Positions 56,074-64,000 of a DNA stretch of 64,000 bases are shown piece after piece; position 1 is the stretch's first letter; every line of letters starts with the position of its first letter. The stretch spans positions 1 through 64,000 of the forward strand of contig NZ_OMWD01000010.1 in NCBI RefSeq assembly GCF_900314695.1. The letters are read 5' to 3'. Below the pieces are notes generated by a model, which saw only the letters and a list, made by a program, of their open reading frames with translations, was not told the DNA's origin and made no database searches. The DNA comes from an uncultured Methanobrevibacter sp. (GTDB taxonomy: Archaea; Methanobacteriota; Methanobacteria; Methanobacteriales; Methanobacteriaceae). The position numbers and the translations under genes were made by a program.

Positions 56074-56700
56074 TTATGGATTATAGACATCAATAGTCCA
56101 TTCTCCATTAAAAACAGCCGCTCCAGAAGTTACAGGCTTTTTATAATTTGCAAAAGTACCTTCATCAAAAATAAATTTAGCAGATTCAGCAGCTGTTTTT
56201 GCATCAAATTCAACTACATCATGCACTTGACTACCATAAGTGGAAATAAATACTGCTTCCCCATAAGGAACCGCTTCAACCAATAATTTTTTATCGTTGG
56301 CAATTCCTATATAACAGCCGTATTCATCCTTCTTATTTGTTGATGTAACAACTCCAGCAATCCTTGGAGTATGGTAATCATCTTTTTCATAGTCCATAGT
56401 AAGTAAAGAATATGCAATAGCATCTTTTATGTTCATTCCCAAGGATATTTTATCAGCTATAACATCAGTATGGGCACCATTTGATACGATAGCCATATCT
56501 CTTACAATACGAATACAATTATATGTAATGTATGTATTTTCATAAATATCCTTTTCAAAACCTTCTTTCGGTACGATAGCTGCACGATTATCAAATTTCA
56601 AGCATTGCCTATTAGGAAATGACCTACTTGATACACGATATGCTACAAAAGGTTTTCCATCACTATTCATCCCAATTGATAAAATTCTTCCAGTATACAT
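56074..56700 (-). CDS. purO: IMP cyclohydrolase PurO
   Basis: The archaeal enzyme closing FAICAR to IMP, last step of purine synthesis, replacing PurH's cyclohydrolase half. It begins [31 protein letters not shown] (shown here only by description beyond the first 20) and contains [30 protein letters not shown] and TPRIAGVV. A longer start at 56706 leaves no room for the GAGGG site, so ATG 56700 is chosen, giving 208 residues. It lies between the ExbD and cofE genes. Confidence 0.9.
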   Translation of the reverse strand: MYTGRILSIGMNSDGKPFVAYRVSSRSFPNRQCLKFDNRAAIVPKEGFEKDIYENTYITYNCIRIVRDMAIVSNGAHTDVIADKISLGMNIKDAIAYSLLTMDYEKDDYHTPRIAGVVTSTNKKDEYGCYIGIANDKKLLVEAVPYGEAVFISTYGSQVHDVVEFDAKTAAESAKFIFDEGTFANYKKPVTSGAAVFNGEWTIDVYNP

Positions 56701-56714
56701 TTTCATCCCTCAAT

Positions 56715-57125
56715 TTAAAGTTCTGGACGTTTAACAGCCACTTCTGGAGGCACACCTGGAGGTGTAGTAATCTCAATTAGACCAGGTTTGATTTTTATTT
56801 CACCTTGATCAATAACTTTTGCTTGCACTCCCACGGCTCCGCCTGCAATGGCATCCGATCTGTCTTGACCATTAACTGTAACTTTATTTAATCCTGCCAC
56901 AGGCACAACATAATATTCCTGATCACCGGAAACATCAGTTACATTTGGTTTTCCTGATGCCTCTTCAGCAGCATCAGTAGCATCAGTTTGAACATCAGCT
57001 GAAAAATTACTAGTAACCACTAAAAAAATCATTATAGTAAACAATATATCAATAAATGGAACCAAATTAATACTTGGTTTTTGATCAATAACTTTCTTTT
57101 TATGTTTTCTTACATCAATTGCCAT
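56715..57125 (-). CDS. exbD: ExbD/TolR-family motor protein
   Basis: A 136-residue protein with one N-terminal helix carrying the essential aspartate (SINLVPFIDILFTIMIFLV, Asp near 27). A short periplasm-like domain with a proline-rich end (PGVPPEVAVKRPEL) follows. With the ExbB-type channel directly upstream it should form a proton-driven membrane motor. The usual partner TonB/TolA and an outer membrane are lacking in archaea, so the driven process is unknown. AGGTG lies before ATG 57125. Confidence 0.88.
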   Translation of the reverse strand: MAIDVRKHKKKVIDQKPSINLVPFIDILFTIMIFLVVTSNFSADVQTDATDAAEEASGKPNVTDVSGDQEYYVVPVAGLNKVTVNGQDRSDAIAGGAVGVQAKVIDQGEIKIKPGLIEITTPPGVPPEVAVKRPEL

Positions 57126-57133
57126 TTAAACAC

Positions 57134-57973
57134 CTATTGTCTTAATTTACTTTCAGTAATTTCAGCATTAACATTACATTTTTCTAAAATAATATTTGAA
57201 ATACTTTTATCCAACATACTCGGTTTAAAAGAAACCTTAATATTAGCATAAGGGTCTGAAATTAATCTAGTGTTAACAACACCTTCAGCTTCTTGAAGAG
57301 CTTCTAAAGCACATTCCACATTTGAATCAACTCTAACTTTAACTACAGCATAACCCCAATTAGTCATTTTGGTAGCCAGTTCAATTTTATCCATTTCAGC
57401 TTCAATTAAACCTTGAATATATGTGTGAAGTGGAAGCAATATGATTGCTACAAGCAATCCCATAATTGTGGTGGTTAATGCCACATAAATACCTTCAGCC
57501 ATAGCTGCAGAGTCAGGATGAACACCTAATGATTTGAAAGTCATCCAAATACCTATAACAGTACCAATTAATCCTAAAAATGGAGCCAATTCGATAAGAG
57601 TCTTTAGAGTATTTAAACCTTTAGTCATTTTAGCTACTTCAACAATAAAAATCTGTTCCATACTCTCTTCAACTTCAGTTTTATTTTTATATCCAATTTT
57701 TAAAGTTTCAGAAATAATTCTGGAAATAGGATTTTTAAAACCATTTATTTGCTTTAAAGCTTCGACAGCACCGCCCCTTTCCATAGAAGCAGTTACAACA
57801 CCGAAAATTTCAGTTGTATCAACTTTACTAATTTTCCTAAGATATGCAATTTTTCTAATAGCAATAATGAGACCATAAATACCAATGAAAAGAATTATAT
57901 AAGTGATAATTCCCCCTTGAGTAAAAATATCCATCATACCATCAAAAAATGGCGAAACATATTCTATAATCAT
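57134..57973 (-). CDS. exbB: MotA/TolQ/ExbB-family proton channel
   Basis: A 279-residue protein with three membrane helices: about 20-37, 126-146 and 165-190. The core TLIELAPFLGLIGTVIGIW is the conserved channel block, followed by VALTTTIMGLLVAIILLPLH. The cytoplasmic end has ferredoxin-like strands. AGAGG sets the start at ATG 57973 rather than 57979. ExbD follows 8 nt after the stop. Motors of this class convert ion flow to mechanical force. Confidence 0.9.
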   Translation of the reverse strand: MIIEYVSPFFDGMMDIFTQGGIITYIILFIGIYGLIIAIRKIAYLRKISKVDTTEIFGVVTASMERGGAVEALKQINGFKNPISRIISETLKIGYKNKTEVEESMEQIFIVEVAKMTKGLNTLKTLIELAPFLGLIGTVIGIWMTFKSLGVHPDSAAMAEGIYVALTTTIMGLLVAIILLPLHTYIQGLIEAEMDKIELATKMTNWGYAVVKVRVDSNVECALEALQEAEGVVNTRLISDPYANIKVSFKPSMLDKSISNIILEKCNVNAEITESKLRQ

Positions 57974-58060
57974 ATCCATCCTCTAATTATATCATATTGA
58001 ATTTTATAAAAATAAATATATTAATACATGTACTTAAATATTATTTAAAAAAATAAGATT

Positions 58061-58675
58061 CTATTTCATTTTTGAAACTGTTGCCCATGATTTTCTAACA
58101 AATTCGGGCATTTCATCATAAGTATAATTATTTAAAAATTTTTTAGTGGTTGGGTCTGATGGATATCCAGAACCTATTCCACCGGTTTTGATATATTCTT
58201 TATTAATTTCTGCAATTTGAGCATCTCTTTCAGCTTTTGCAATAATAGATGCAGCACTTACTTCAATATATTTATCATCTGCTTTATGCTCAGCAATTAC
58301 ATTCACACCAGTGGATTCGCAAAGATAATTCTGAAATCTTTCAGCCTTAACATCCACAGCATCGACAATAGCTTTTTCAGGATTTAAACGAATAATTAAA
58401 TCTCTCATTGCATTCTTTTCAATATCATTAAGATTAATTCCATCGGCTCTCATTTTATCAATTTCTAATGCTGAAATGACAACAATTTCATATTCAAACA
58501 TCTTTTTTAGTTTTCTTGATAAAATTGTTCTCCTATTAGGGGTCAATCTTTTTGAATCTTTTACTCCCATCCTTTCAAGAACTTTTTCCATTTTTTCGGG
58601 AATAATTACACCTGCAATAACCATAGGTCCCAAAACAGAGCCACGACCAGCTTCATCAATGCCTAAAATATCCAT
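58061..58675 (-). CDS. rnhB: Ribonuclease HII
   Basis: RNase HII removes RNA from RNA-DNA hybrids and single ribonucleotides. The catalytic acidic residues are in LGIDEAGRGSVLGPM (DE), AIVDAVDV (D) and EHKADDKYIEVSAASIIAK. The GYPSDPTTK segment near the end is typical. The frame extends to 58687, but MDILGIDEAGRG at 58675 is the more usual start; neither has a clear ribosome site. Length is about 204. Confidence 0.93.
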   Translation of the reverse strand: MDILGIDEAGRGSVLGPMVIAGVIIPEKMEKVLERMGVKDSKRLTPNRRTILSRKLKKMFEYEIVVISALEIDKMRADGINLNDIEKNAMRDLIIRLNPEKAIVDAVDVKAERFQNYLCESTGVNVIAEHKADDKYIEVSAASIIAKAERDAQIAEINKEYIKTGGIGSGYPSDPTTKKFLNNYTYDEMPEFVRKSWATVSKMK

Positions 58676-58720
58676 AAAAATCATCAAAAAAAAGTAAAAA
58701 AAAGAAATAAATAATAATAT

Positions 58721-59794
58721 TTATTTCATAGCCCTGAGACGAACTTCAGGTTCTAATGCAAGAGGTTCTGCGGCAACAATAGCAGTACCTTTAGCAACAA
58801 CTGTCATTGGATCTTCAGAAATTTCAACAGGGATAGAAATTTCATCATAAATTCTTTCTTTTAATCCACGGAGTCTGGAACTTCCACCAACTGCAACAGC
58901 ATTGTTGTAAACGCCCATCATTAATTCTGGAGATAATCTTTCTAAGACCACATTTAAACCATCAACGATTTGTTGCATATAAGGCTCAACAGCATCGGCT
59001 ACCAACATTGAATCAATAACAACTTTTTTAGGTCTGTTAGTTTCTAAAGATTTACCAATTACTTCAACACTTAAGTTTTCTAGTTGTTCGGAACAGTGAA
59101 CCATACCAACTTCCATTTTTGCAGATTCTGCATCATGAATACCAATAGCTACATCATATTTTTCTGCGACAAGTTCCACGATTTTATTATCAATGTCATC
59201 CCCACCACATCTAACGGTTTCGATGTCATTAATACCACCAAGAGATATGATTACTATATCAGTTGATCCAGCACCAATATCAATAACCATAGTACCATTT
59301 GGCTCAGCAATAGGTAAACCTGCACCAATAGCTGCTGCCAATCCTTCACTAATAACTAAAATATTTTGAGCTCCGGCTTTTCTACCAATTTCTTCAGCAG
59401 CATTCTTTTCCACTTCAGATGCATCCCCCGGAATTCCAATAACAATTCTTCCAACACTTTCACCCTCATTAATACCAATCTGCATTGCTTTAATGAGTAA
59501 TGCTTGTGCTTGAACAACATTTTCAATAACACCTTTTTTCAAAGGTCTTACTGCAAGTATATCTTCAGGAGTTCTACCAAGCATTCTTTTAGCTTCTTCC
59601 CCTACAGCTAACACTTCAGATGGATCATCTTTTTTTACTGCAACAACAGAAGGTATTTGATATAAATCAAATTTATCCCCAGAAGGTTTTGCAATAACAG
59701 TGTTTAAAGTTCCTAAATCTATTCCTAAACTATTGCTAATAACTTTAGTATTAGTAACTTGTGGTTCTTCCTCATCCTTTCCAAAAATATTCAT
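58721..59794 (-). CDS. mreB: MreB-like actin-family protein
   Basis: A 357-residue Hsp70/actin-fold ATPase. Phosphate loop 1 is LGIDLGTLNTVIA, connect 1 includes IGIPGDASEVEKNAA, phosphate 2 is MVIDIGAGSTDIVI, and the adenosine motif is VAVGGSSRLRGL. It resembles the MreB-like proteins of Methanobacteriales, candidates for cell-shape control in pseudomurein-walled rods, rather than crenactin. An acidic N-terminal tail of about 18 residues precedes the fold. GGAGGATTAATC sets the start. Its promoter-proximal partner gene is 2 nt upstream. Confidence 0.87.
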   Translation of the reverse strand: MNIFGKDEEEPQVTNTKVISNSLGIDLGTLNTVIAKPSGDKFDLYQIPSVVAVKKDDPSEVLAVGEEAKRMLGRTPEDILAVRPLKKGVIENVVQAQALLIKAMQIGINEGESVGRIVIGIPGDASEVEKNAAEEIGRKAGAQNILVISEGLAAAIGAGLPIAEPNGTMVIDIGAGSTDIVIISLGGINDIETVRCGGDDIDNKIVELVAEKYDVAIGIHDAESAKMEVGMVHCSEQLENLSVEVIGKSLETNRPKKVVIDSMLVADAVEPYMQQIVDGLNVVLERLSPELMMGVYNNAVAVGGSSRLRGLKERIYDEISIPVEISEDPMTVVAKGTAIVAAEPLALEPEVRLRAMK

Positions 59795-59796
59795 GA

Positions 59797-60435
59797 TTAA
59801 TCCTCCGTTACAATATCTTTAAAATCTATAACGAAAATCTTATTTGATGTAGCGATACTTTGAACCTTTTTTACAAAGATTTCTTCATCTACTGAAATTA
59901 AAATTGTTGATAAAACAACTTCATTAGCATTGTAAAATGGTTTCAAAGCAGATTTGATGAAGTTTGGTAATTTAACTTCATTACTTATGTCTATATTAAT
60001 GAAATTAGTAGTCTGTGATTCTTGCAATATGGCGAAGGAAACCTTTGATTTTTCAATGATTGATACTGCATTCCTAATTACATCATCAGGAGCTATAAAA
60101 ACCATCAAATTAGGTTCTTCAACTAAATATTTACGAGGGATGGCAATAACTGCTCCCCCTTTGTTTTTAGTTTCATTTTTAAAATCATTTATAATGATTG
60201 AATTGCCATAAACCATGATAAAATCAAATTTTTTATCTAATTTACCTTCTTTTAAAATAACATGTTCTCTGAACAATATTTTAACATTGTGATTTGAAGC
60301 GATAGCCTTATAAGCCATTGCATCGATTAACTCAGCACTGCCTGCAATAATACACCAACTTTTTTCTATTTTATAAGAACTATCATTGGTTATTCTTGCA
60401 GCTTGTCTAAGAACACGTATATTATCTTCAATCAT
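59797..60435 (-). CDS. Unknown protein cotranscribed with MreB-like gene
   Basis: A 212-residue soluble protein I do not recognise. It has alternating strand and helix segments suggestive of an alpha/beta fold (WCIIAGSAELIDAMAYKAI, FDFIMVYGNSIIIN, PNLMVFIAPDDVI). No catalytic motif is obvious. It starts the transcript that continues 2 nt later into the MreB-like gene, which suggests a shared role in cell shape or polarity. Confidence 0.65.
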   Translation of the reverse strand: MIEDNIRVLRQAARITNDSSYKIEKSWCIIAGSAELIDAMAYKAIASNHNVKILFREHVILKEGKLDKKFDFIMVYGNSIIINDFKNETKNKGGAVIAIPRKYLVEEPNLMVFIAPDDVIRNAVSIIEKSKVSFAILQESQTTNFINIDISNEVKLPNFIKSALKPFYNANEVVLSTILISVDEEIFVKKVQSIATSNKIFVIDFKDIVTED

Positions 60436-60840
60436 TTAACTACTCACATTACATTAATTTAATTTCATTAACTTTAAAAATAATTGGTAATATTCAAAAA
60501 CAATTAAAATTAATCATTTAAAATATTAGCAATATCACTCTCTTTAAAGTCTAACAATTAATATTTTTTTATATTATTATTATATATATTTTGTTGTTTA
60601 AGGTTATTTTATAAAATAATAAATAAATTTCAATTTTTAAAAGTTTTCTAAGTGAAATCAATATTTAAAATAGAAAAAAATAATTTATTTTTAATTAAAT
60701 TTAAAAACAATAGGTAAACTATGTAAAACAATAAAAAATAATACTTATTAATAACTAAAAATAAATATAGATAATAATAAAACGATTTACAAGATAAAAT
60801 TAATAAGATATGAGATGAAAAGTATTACTGGAGTCAAAAC
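60436..60840. other. Long noncoding divergent promoter region
   Basis: A 405-bp, extremely AT-rich gap between the divergent MreB-partner gene and archaetidylserine synthase. There are many TATA-like stretches (for example near 60575-60590) but no coding frame or strong hairpin that I can support. It must contain both promoters. Confidence 0.5.
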
Positions 60841-61536
60841 ATGGAAATTGAAAGAACCAATATTCAAAATTTTATTGCAATATCCGACATTATTTCATTA
60901 TTAAATATGAGTTCGGGGTTTTTATCCATAATATGCTCAATAAATCATAATTTTGAACTATCAGCAATTCTGATGATTATTGCAATTATATTTGACTCCA
61001 TAGATGGTTGGGTAGCCAGAAAAGCGAATAGAGATGACAGTTTAGGTTTTGGAAAAAATATTGATTCCTTATCTGATATCATATCATTTGGTGTTGCACC
61101 TGCAGTATTTCTCTATACTTCCCTAAACACCGCATCAATACCATTACAATTAATAGCAATACTTGTTAGCTTATTAATCGTTATTTGTGGAGTTTTGAGA
61201 TTAACTAGATACAATGTAATAGCAGACCACATTAAAACAAGCGGATTTATTGGTTTTCCAATTCCAGGAATATCCTTTATAATTGCCACATTGTATTTAA
61301 GTGGATTATATAACAATTATTTGGCATTATTGTTAGCTACAATCGTGTCAATTCTAATGATTAGCAATGTCAAATATCCCAAATTCTCAAACATGCCAGC
61401 AATTATAATATCTTGCATACTAATCGTATTAATCATACTTCCAATTCCAACAACAGCATATGGCGTTAACATACCTGCGTTAATCCTATTATTATTCTGC
61501 TTATACTACCTCATTATTAATTTAATTAAAAAATGA
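60841..61536 (+). CDS. Archaetidylserine synthase, CDP-alcohol phosphatidyltransferase
   Basis: A 231-residue integral membrane enzyme. The CDP-alcohol motif is complete in DSIDGWVARKANRDDSLGFG then KNIDSLSD, giving the DGxxAR...GxxxDxxxD pattern. About seven helices follow. By homology to archaeal PssA it transfers archaetidic acid from CDP-archaeol to serine. The opening NFIAISDIISLLNMSSGFLS also matches this subgroup. CTGGAG lies upstream of ATG 60841. Confidence 0.9.
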   Translation: MEIERTNIQNFIAISDIISLLNMSSGFLSIICSINHNFELSAILMIIAIIFDSIDGWVARKANRDDSLGFGKNIDSLSDIISFGVAPAVFLYTSLNTASIPLQLIAILVSLLIVICGVLRLTRYNVIADHIKTSGFIGFPIPGISFIIATLYLSGLYNNYLALLLATIVSILMISNVKYPKFSNMPAIIISCILIVLIILPIPTTAYGVNIPALILLLFCLYYLIINLIKK

Positions 61537-61544
61537 GACCCGTT

Positions 61545-61587
61545 TACTCCTATTAATTAAATTAACCATCAAAATTAAAAAGGAGTA
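61545..61587 (+). promoter_or_regulatory. Possible ribosome-site-sequestering stem before DUF515 gene
   Basis: TACTCCT (61545-61551) is complementary to AGGAGTA (61581-61587), which includes the ribosome binding site of the next gene. The 29-nt loop makes it modest; it could also be coincidence. Confidence 0.35.
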
Positions 61588-61593
61588 TTTAAA

Positions 61594-62751
61594 ATGAATA
61601 ATAAAAAACCAAGAGATCCATTTAATTCAGACGGTTTTGAAAAAACAGAACTAGATGAACTTTTACCAAAACCAAAGCCGAAAGAAGATGATGAATTATC
61701 ACTATTAAAAAAGTTTAATCACAAACTTGGAGTTTATTTAAACCCCAGTGATACAGATATAACTGAAAATGAAAAACGAAGAAAAATAGGAGTTATAATA
61801 ACAATTTTAATATTTTTAACTTTGATAATTTCATCATACTATTTTTTAATATACGAACCTGGACAGAAAGAATTATCATTAGAAAAAACAACTAAACTGA
61901 ATGAACTTCATGAATTATATACAGGAGCGCTAGCAGCATCACCCAATGAAATGGCTCTAGAAAATAAGATTGAAAATGGAAAAAGCAATTCAGAAGTTGA
62001 GATGATAGATATTATTAATCCAGCCACAAAAGATTGGAAATCGTATCATCAAAAATCTATAAAATCCAACATAGATAAATATAATCGAACAATGGCAGTT
62101 TATTCAAATGAAAGTAAAAACGTGATAATGTCACAAAATGAAGCAATAAAAATCGTCAATGATAATGATGCAAGAATTTTATCAAAAATCAAATTTGAAA
62201 AGCCAAATACCGTATCTGTTCCAGTATTGGTTTCAAGGCTTCAAGCAGGAGCAGGACTGGTGAATGTTGGAAGCATTGTAGATATATATTCAAACTTGAA
62301 CGAAAGTGGCGAAAATTTTAGCTCAAACAATACAAATCCAGACATCAGCGGATGTACTGTTTTATCGATAATGAGATACGAAGAAAACGGAGAAGTGGAT
62401 TCCGAATATTCAAAATCAAAAATGAATGTCCACGGAAATGTCACAAATCCACAGGAAAATTCCAAAAAATTTTCTTCAAATGTATTGGAAATGATAAAAG
62501 GCAGCATAATGAACGGATATGACGAAAAAGAAACATTTGAAATGTTAAAAAATTATGGAGTAAAACTATCAAACTATGAAAGGCAAATAAACTTGGGCGA
62601 TTTAGATGCACAATATATGCTTTTAATTGAAACACCTCAAGACAAAGTGAACTTCATGCTAAACAATATGGACAACATCGTATTAACTATTCCTACAACA
62701 AATGCACCTGATTGGATGGTGAATGAAATAAGTTCAACATATGAAAATTAA
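61594..62751 (+). CDS. DUF515-family membrane protein
   Basis: A 385-residue protein. The first 65 residues are charged and proline-rich (LLPKPKPKEDDE). One helix spans about 68-88 (VIITILIFLTLIISSYYF), and the rest is extracytoplasmic with no catalytic motif. The block VSVPVLVSRLQAGAGLVNVGSIVDIYSN (shown by its core LVSRLQAGAGLVNVG) fits the methanogen DUF515 family. AAAAGGAG sets ATG 61594. The sortase follows 36 nt after its stop, so a cell-surface role is inferred. Confidence 0.75.
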   Translation: MNNKKPRDPFNSDGFEKTELDELLPKPKPKEDDELSLLKKFNHKLGVYLNPSDTDITENEKRRKIGVIITILIFLTLIISSYYFLIYEPGQKELSLEKTTKLNELHELYTGALAASPNEMALENKIENGKSNSEVEMIDIINPATKDWKSYHQKSIKSNIDKYNRTMAVYSNESKNVIMSQNEAIKIVNDNDARILSKIKFEKPNTVSVPVLVSRLQAGAGLVNVGSIVDIYSNLNESGENFSSNNTNPDISGCTVLSIMRYEENGEVDSEYSKSKMNVHGNVTNPQENSKKFSSNVLEMIKGSIMNGYDEKETFEMLKNYGVKLSNYERQINLGDLDAQYMLLIETPQDKVNFMLNNMDNIVLTIPTTNAPDWMVNEISSTYEN

Positions 62752-62787
62752 AAAATATTATTAATCAGATATAACAAAAGTGATATT

Positions 62788-63510
62788 ATGAAACGACCAA
62801 GTATCATGACAATAGTTGTTATTATTTGTATAATAATAATTGGAATGTATGCAATGGGAGAAGTGAATTATTTTGCATCCAAAATAGTTGTTGAAAGGAA
62901 TGTTGAATCCCCAACCGTTGTCATACCTTCAATCGGAGTTCAGGAAAAAATCAATAATGTATCCCTTAACCAAGGTGTTTTTCATGAATTAGACTCTTAT
63001 AACCCCGATGTTGGAGATGTTCTGATATTCGGACATAGAACGCTCCAAGGTTCGCCGTTTTTAAGACTTAATGAAATACATAACGGAGATTCATTTTTAC
63101 TTGAATGGCCTGGAATTGGAGAATTGAAATATAATGTAATTGATACAACCATCGTTCCAGCATCATACGAGCTTAATGCACAGGAAGGTGGAAAGAATGT
63201 TTATCTAATTACATGCGATCCAATTGGTTCAACCGAGAATAGATTAATTGTCAAAGGAGAATTAGTTGATACACAACCAATCAATACAGCAATTATAAAT
63301 AGTAATCCTCAAGAATCAAATGCACTATTTATAACAGCAATATTCTTAGTTGTTGGTCTTATATTTAGCTTTTTCTATCCTAAAGACAATAGAGCATATA
63401 TTTTAGCTACAGTCCTGATTATCACGGCTATATTAGCATTTTGTTGTATTCATCCGATACCTTCGGAGCTAATATATGATAAAATAATATTCCTAAATGG
63501 AGGATTATGA
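62788..63510 (+). CDS. Sortase-family transpeptidase
   Basis: A 240-residue sortase. A signal-anchor helix (about 7-27) precedes the beta-barrel. Catalytic His is in LIFGHRTLQGSPF, Cys in YLITCDPIGS and Arg in ENRLIVKGE. Two or three helices at the C-terminus (about 172-240) add a second anchor, as in class E/archaeal forms. It would attach adhesin-like proteins to the pseudomurein wall. AAAGTGATATT precedes ATG 62788. The stop overlaps the start of mptD. Confidence 0.9.
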   Translation: MKRPSIMTIVVIICIIIIGMYAMGEVNYFASKIVVERNVESPTVVIPSIGVQEKINNVSLNQGVFHELDSYNPDVGDVLIFGHRTLQGSPFLRLNEIHNGDSFLLEWPGIGELKYNVIDTTIVPASYELNAQEGGKNVYLITCDPIGSTENRLIVKGELVDTQPINTAIINSNPQESNALFITAIFLVVGLIFSFFYPKDNRAYILATVLIITAILAFCCIHPIPSELIYDKIIFLNGGL

Positions 63511-63881
63511 TGGACGTGGATGAAAAATATTTTTCCAATATAACAAAAAGGGAAAGAGCAATATTTGAAGGTGCAATAAGTATGGGAGCGCTATTCCACC
63601 AATTTGTGGGAACTCCCGTCAATCAACAGTCAAAAGGTAGTTTAGAAAGAAGTATGGAAGAATCACTAAAGCTACAGCCTGCAATCGAAGATGTGCAAGT
63701 TAAAATTAGATTTGATAAATTAGAAGAATCAATGACTGAATTCGATTATACTTCACTTACCGGAGATATGTTGGATGTTAAAATATTTACAAAAGTGGAT
63801 AATGTTAAAGCAACCATAAGAATTGAATTCATTGAAGAGCTAAATTACCCATTGATGTATGTAGAAAATATTGAAGAATAA
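63510..63881 (+). CDS. mptD: Dihydroneopterin aldolase MptD
   Basis: The archaeal dihydroneopterin aldolase of tetrahydromethanopterin synthesis, about 123 residues. The core RAIFEGAISMGALFHQFVGTP is the family signature (given here as EGAISMGALFHQFVGT). A ferredoxin-like set of strands follows. GGAGG lies 6 nt before the ATG at 63510; the ATG at 63507 is too close. It overlaps the sortase stop, so translation is coupled although the functions differ. Confidence 0.88.
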   Translation: MDVDEKYFSNITKRERAIFEGAISMGALFHQFVGTPVNQQSKGSLERSMEESLKLQPAIEDVQVKIRFDKLEESMTEFDYTSLTGDMLDVKIFTKVDNVKATIRIEFIEELNYPLMYVENIEE

Positions 63882-63882
63882 G

Positions 63883-64000
63883 TTAGTAGATTTTCTCCAA
63901 ATCTTCTAACAATTTTTTTAAATGACTTTTTTTAATATGATTCATCAATACAACACGAATTGCAATAGGACATTTTGCAACAGAAACTTTCCATCCCAAT
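63883..64000 (-). CDS. mfnA: C-terminal end of a probable tyrosine/aspartate decarboxylase (partial)
   Basis: Only the last 38 codons are in the window; the gene continues past the right edge. The peptide reads [19 protein letters not shown] then [19 protein letters not shown]. The end resembles archaeal MfnA, the PLP enzyme making tyramine for methanofuran (or beta-alanine for CoA). It is convergent with mptD, with a 1-nt gap. The identification rests on this short tail and is tentative. Confidence 0.45.
   Translation of the reverse strand, partial: LGWKVSVAKCPIAIRVVLMNHIKKSHLKKLLEDLEKIY

Overview
The window is AT-rich archaeal DNA that I read as a methanogen of the order Methanobacteriales, most likely Methanobrevibacter. 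The evidence is the gene content. It has methanogenesis genes (methyl-CoM reductase component A2, a methanogenesis marker 9 protein), coenzyme F420 genes (cofD, cofE, GTP cyclohydrolase III), a methanopterin gene (mptD), archaeal lipid enzymes, and archaeal information genes (aIF1A, Rio1, a KH protein, topoisomerase VI). It also has a MreB-like actin and a sortase, as expected in rod-shaped pseudomurein-walled methanogens. Genes are dense and starts are mostly preceded by GGAGG or GGTGAT-type ribosome binding sites, which often decide between alternative starts.

Layout. 0.3-17 kb is core metabolism and surface sugars: an Old Yellow Enzyme, biotin carboxyltransferase PycB, inositol-phosphate synthase, an archaeal lipid prenyltransferase, a GT39-type glycosyltransferase, a zinc-ribbon/NERD membrane protein, a ferredoxin, a NeuB plus NeuA-PseG fusion for nonulosonic acids, then HypD, phosphoglycolate phosphatase, a PmbA/TldE protein and MoeA. 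17-26 kb is the conserved aIF1A - rio1 - KH - topo VI B - topo VI A locus, broken between rio1 and the KH gene by about 4.2 kb of accessory DNA. That island holds a duplicated seven-helix membrane gene (one copy dead), copies of the rio1 3' end, a frameshifted HepT beside an intact MntA, a TMEM175-like channel and a decayed coiled-coil gene.

26.5-43 kb is the most unusual part. A three-module nonribosomal peptide synthetase with a terminal reductase is split by a 34-bp deletion at the A5 core of its second adenylation domain. It is followed by a MATE exporter carrying a C-terminal RsbW-like ATPase domain. On the opposite strand lie a STAS anti-anti-sigma-like protein and two membrane SpoIIE/PP2C phosphatases. 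Together these are all the parts of a bacterial partner-switching circuit, in an organism with no sigma factors. A CsoR-type Cu(I) sensor with a palindromic operator, and a CopZ-like chaperone, sit inside this block.

43-64 kb returns to core functions: glyceraldehyde-3-phosphate dehydrogenase, endonuclease IV, an AAA ATPase, a tetrapyrrole operon (hemA, precorrin-2 dehydrogenase, marker 9), AtwA, a long minus-strand run with F420 genes, purO, an ExbB/ExbD motor pair, RNase HII and a MreB-like gene, then archaetidylserine synthase, a DUF515 membrane protein, a sortase, MptD and the end of a probable MfnA.

No tRNA, rRNA, CRISPR array or complete insertion sequence was seen. All functional calls come from reading motifs and context; no database search was possible.
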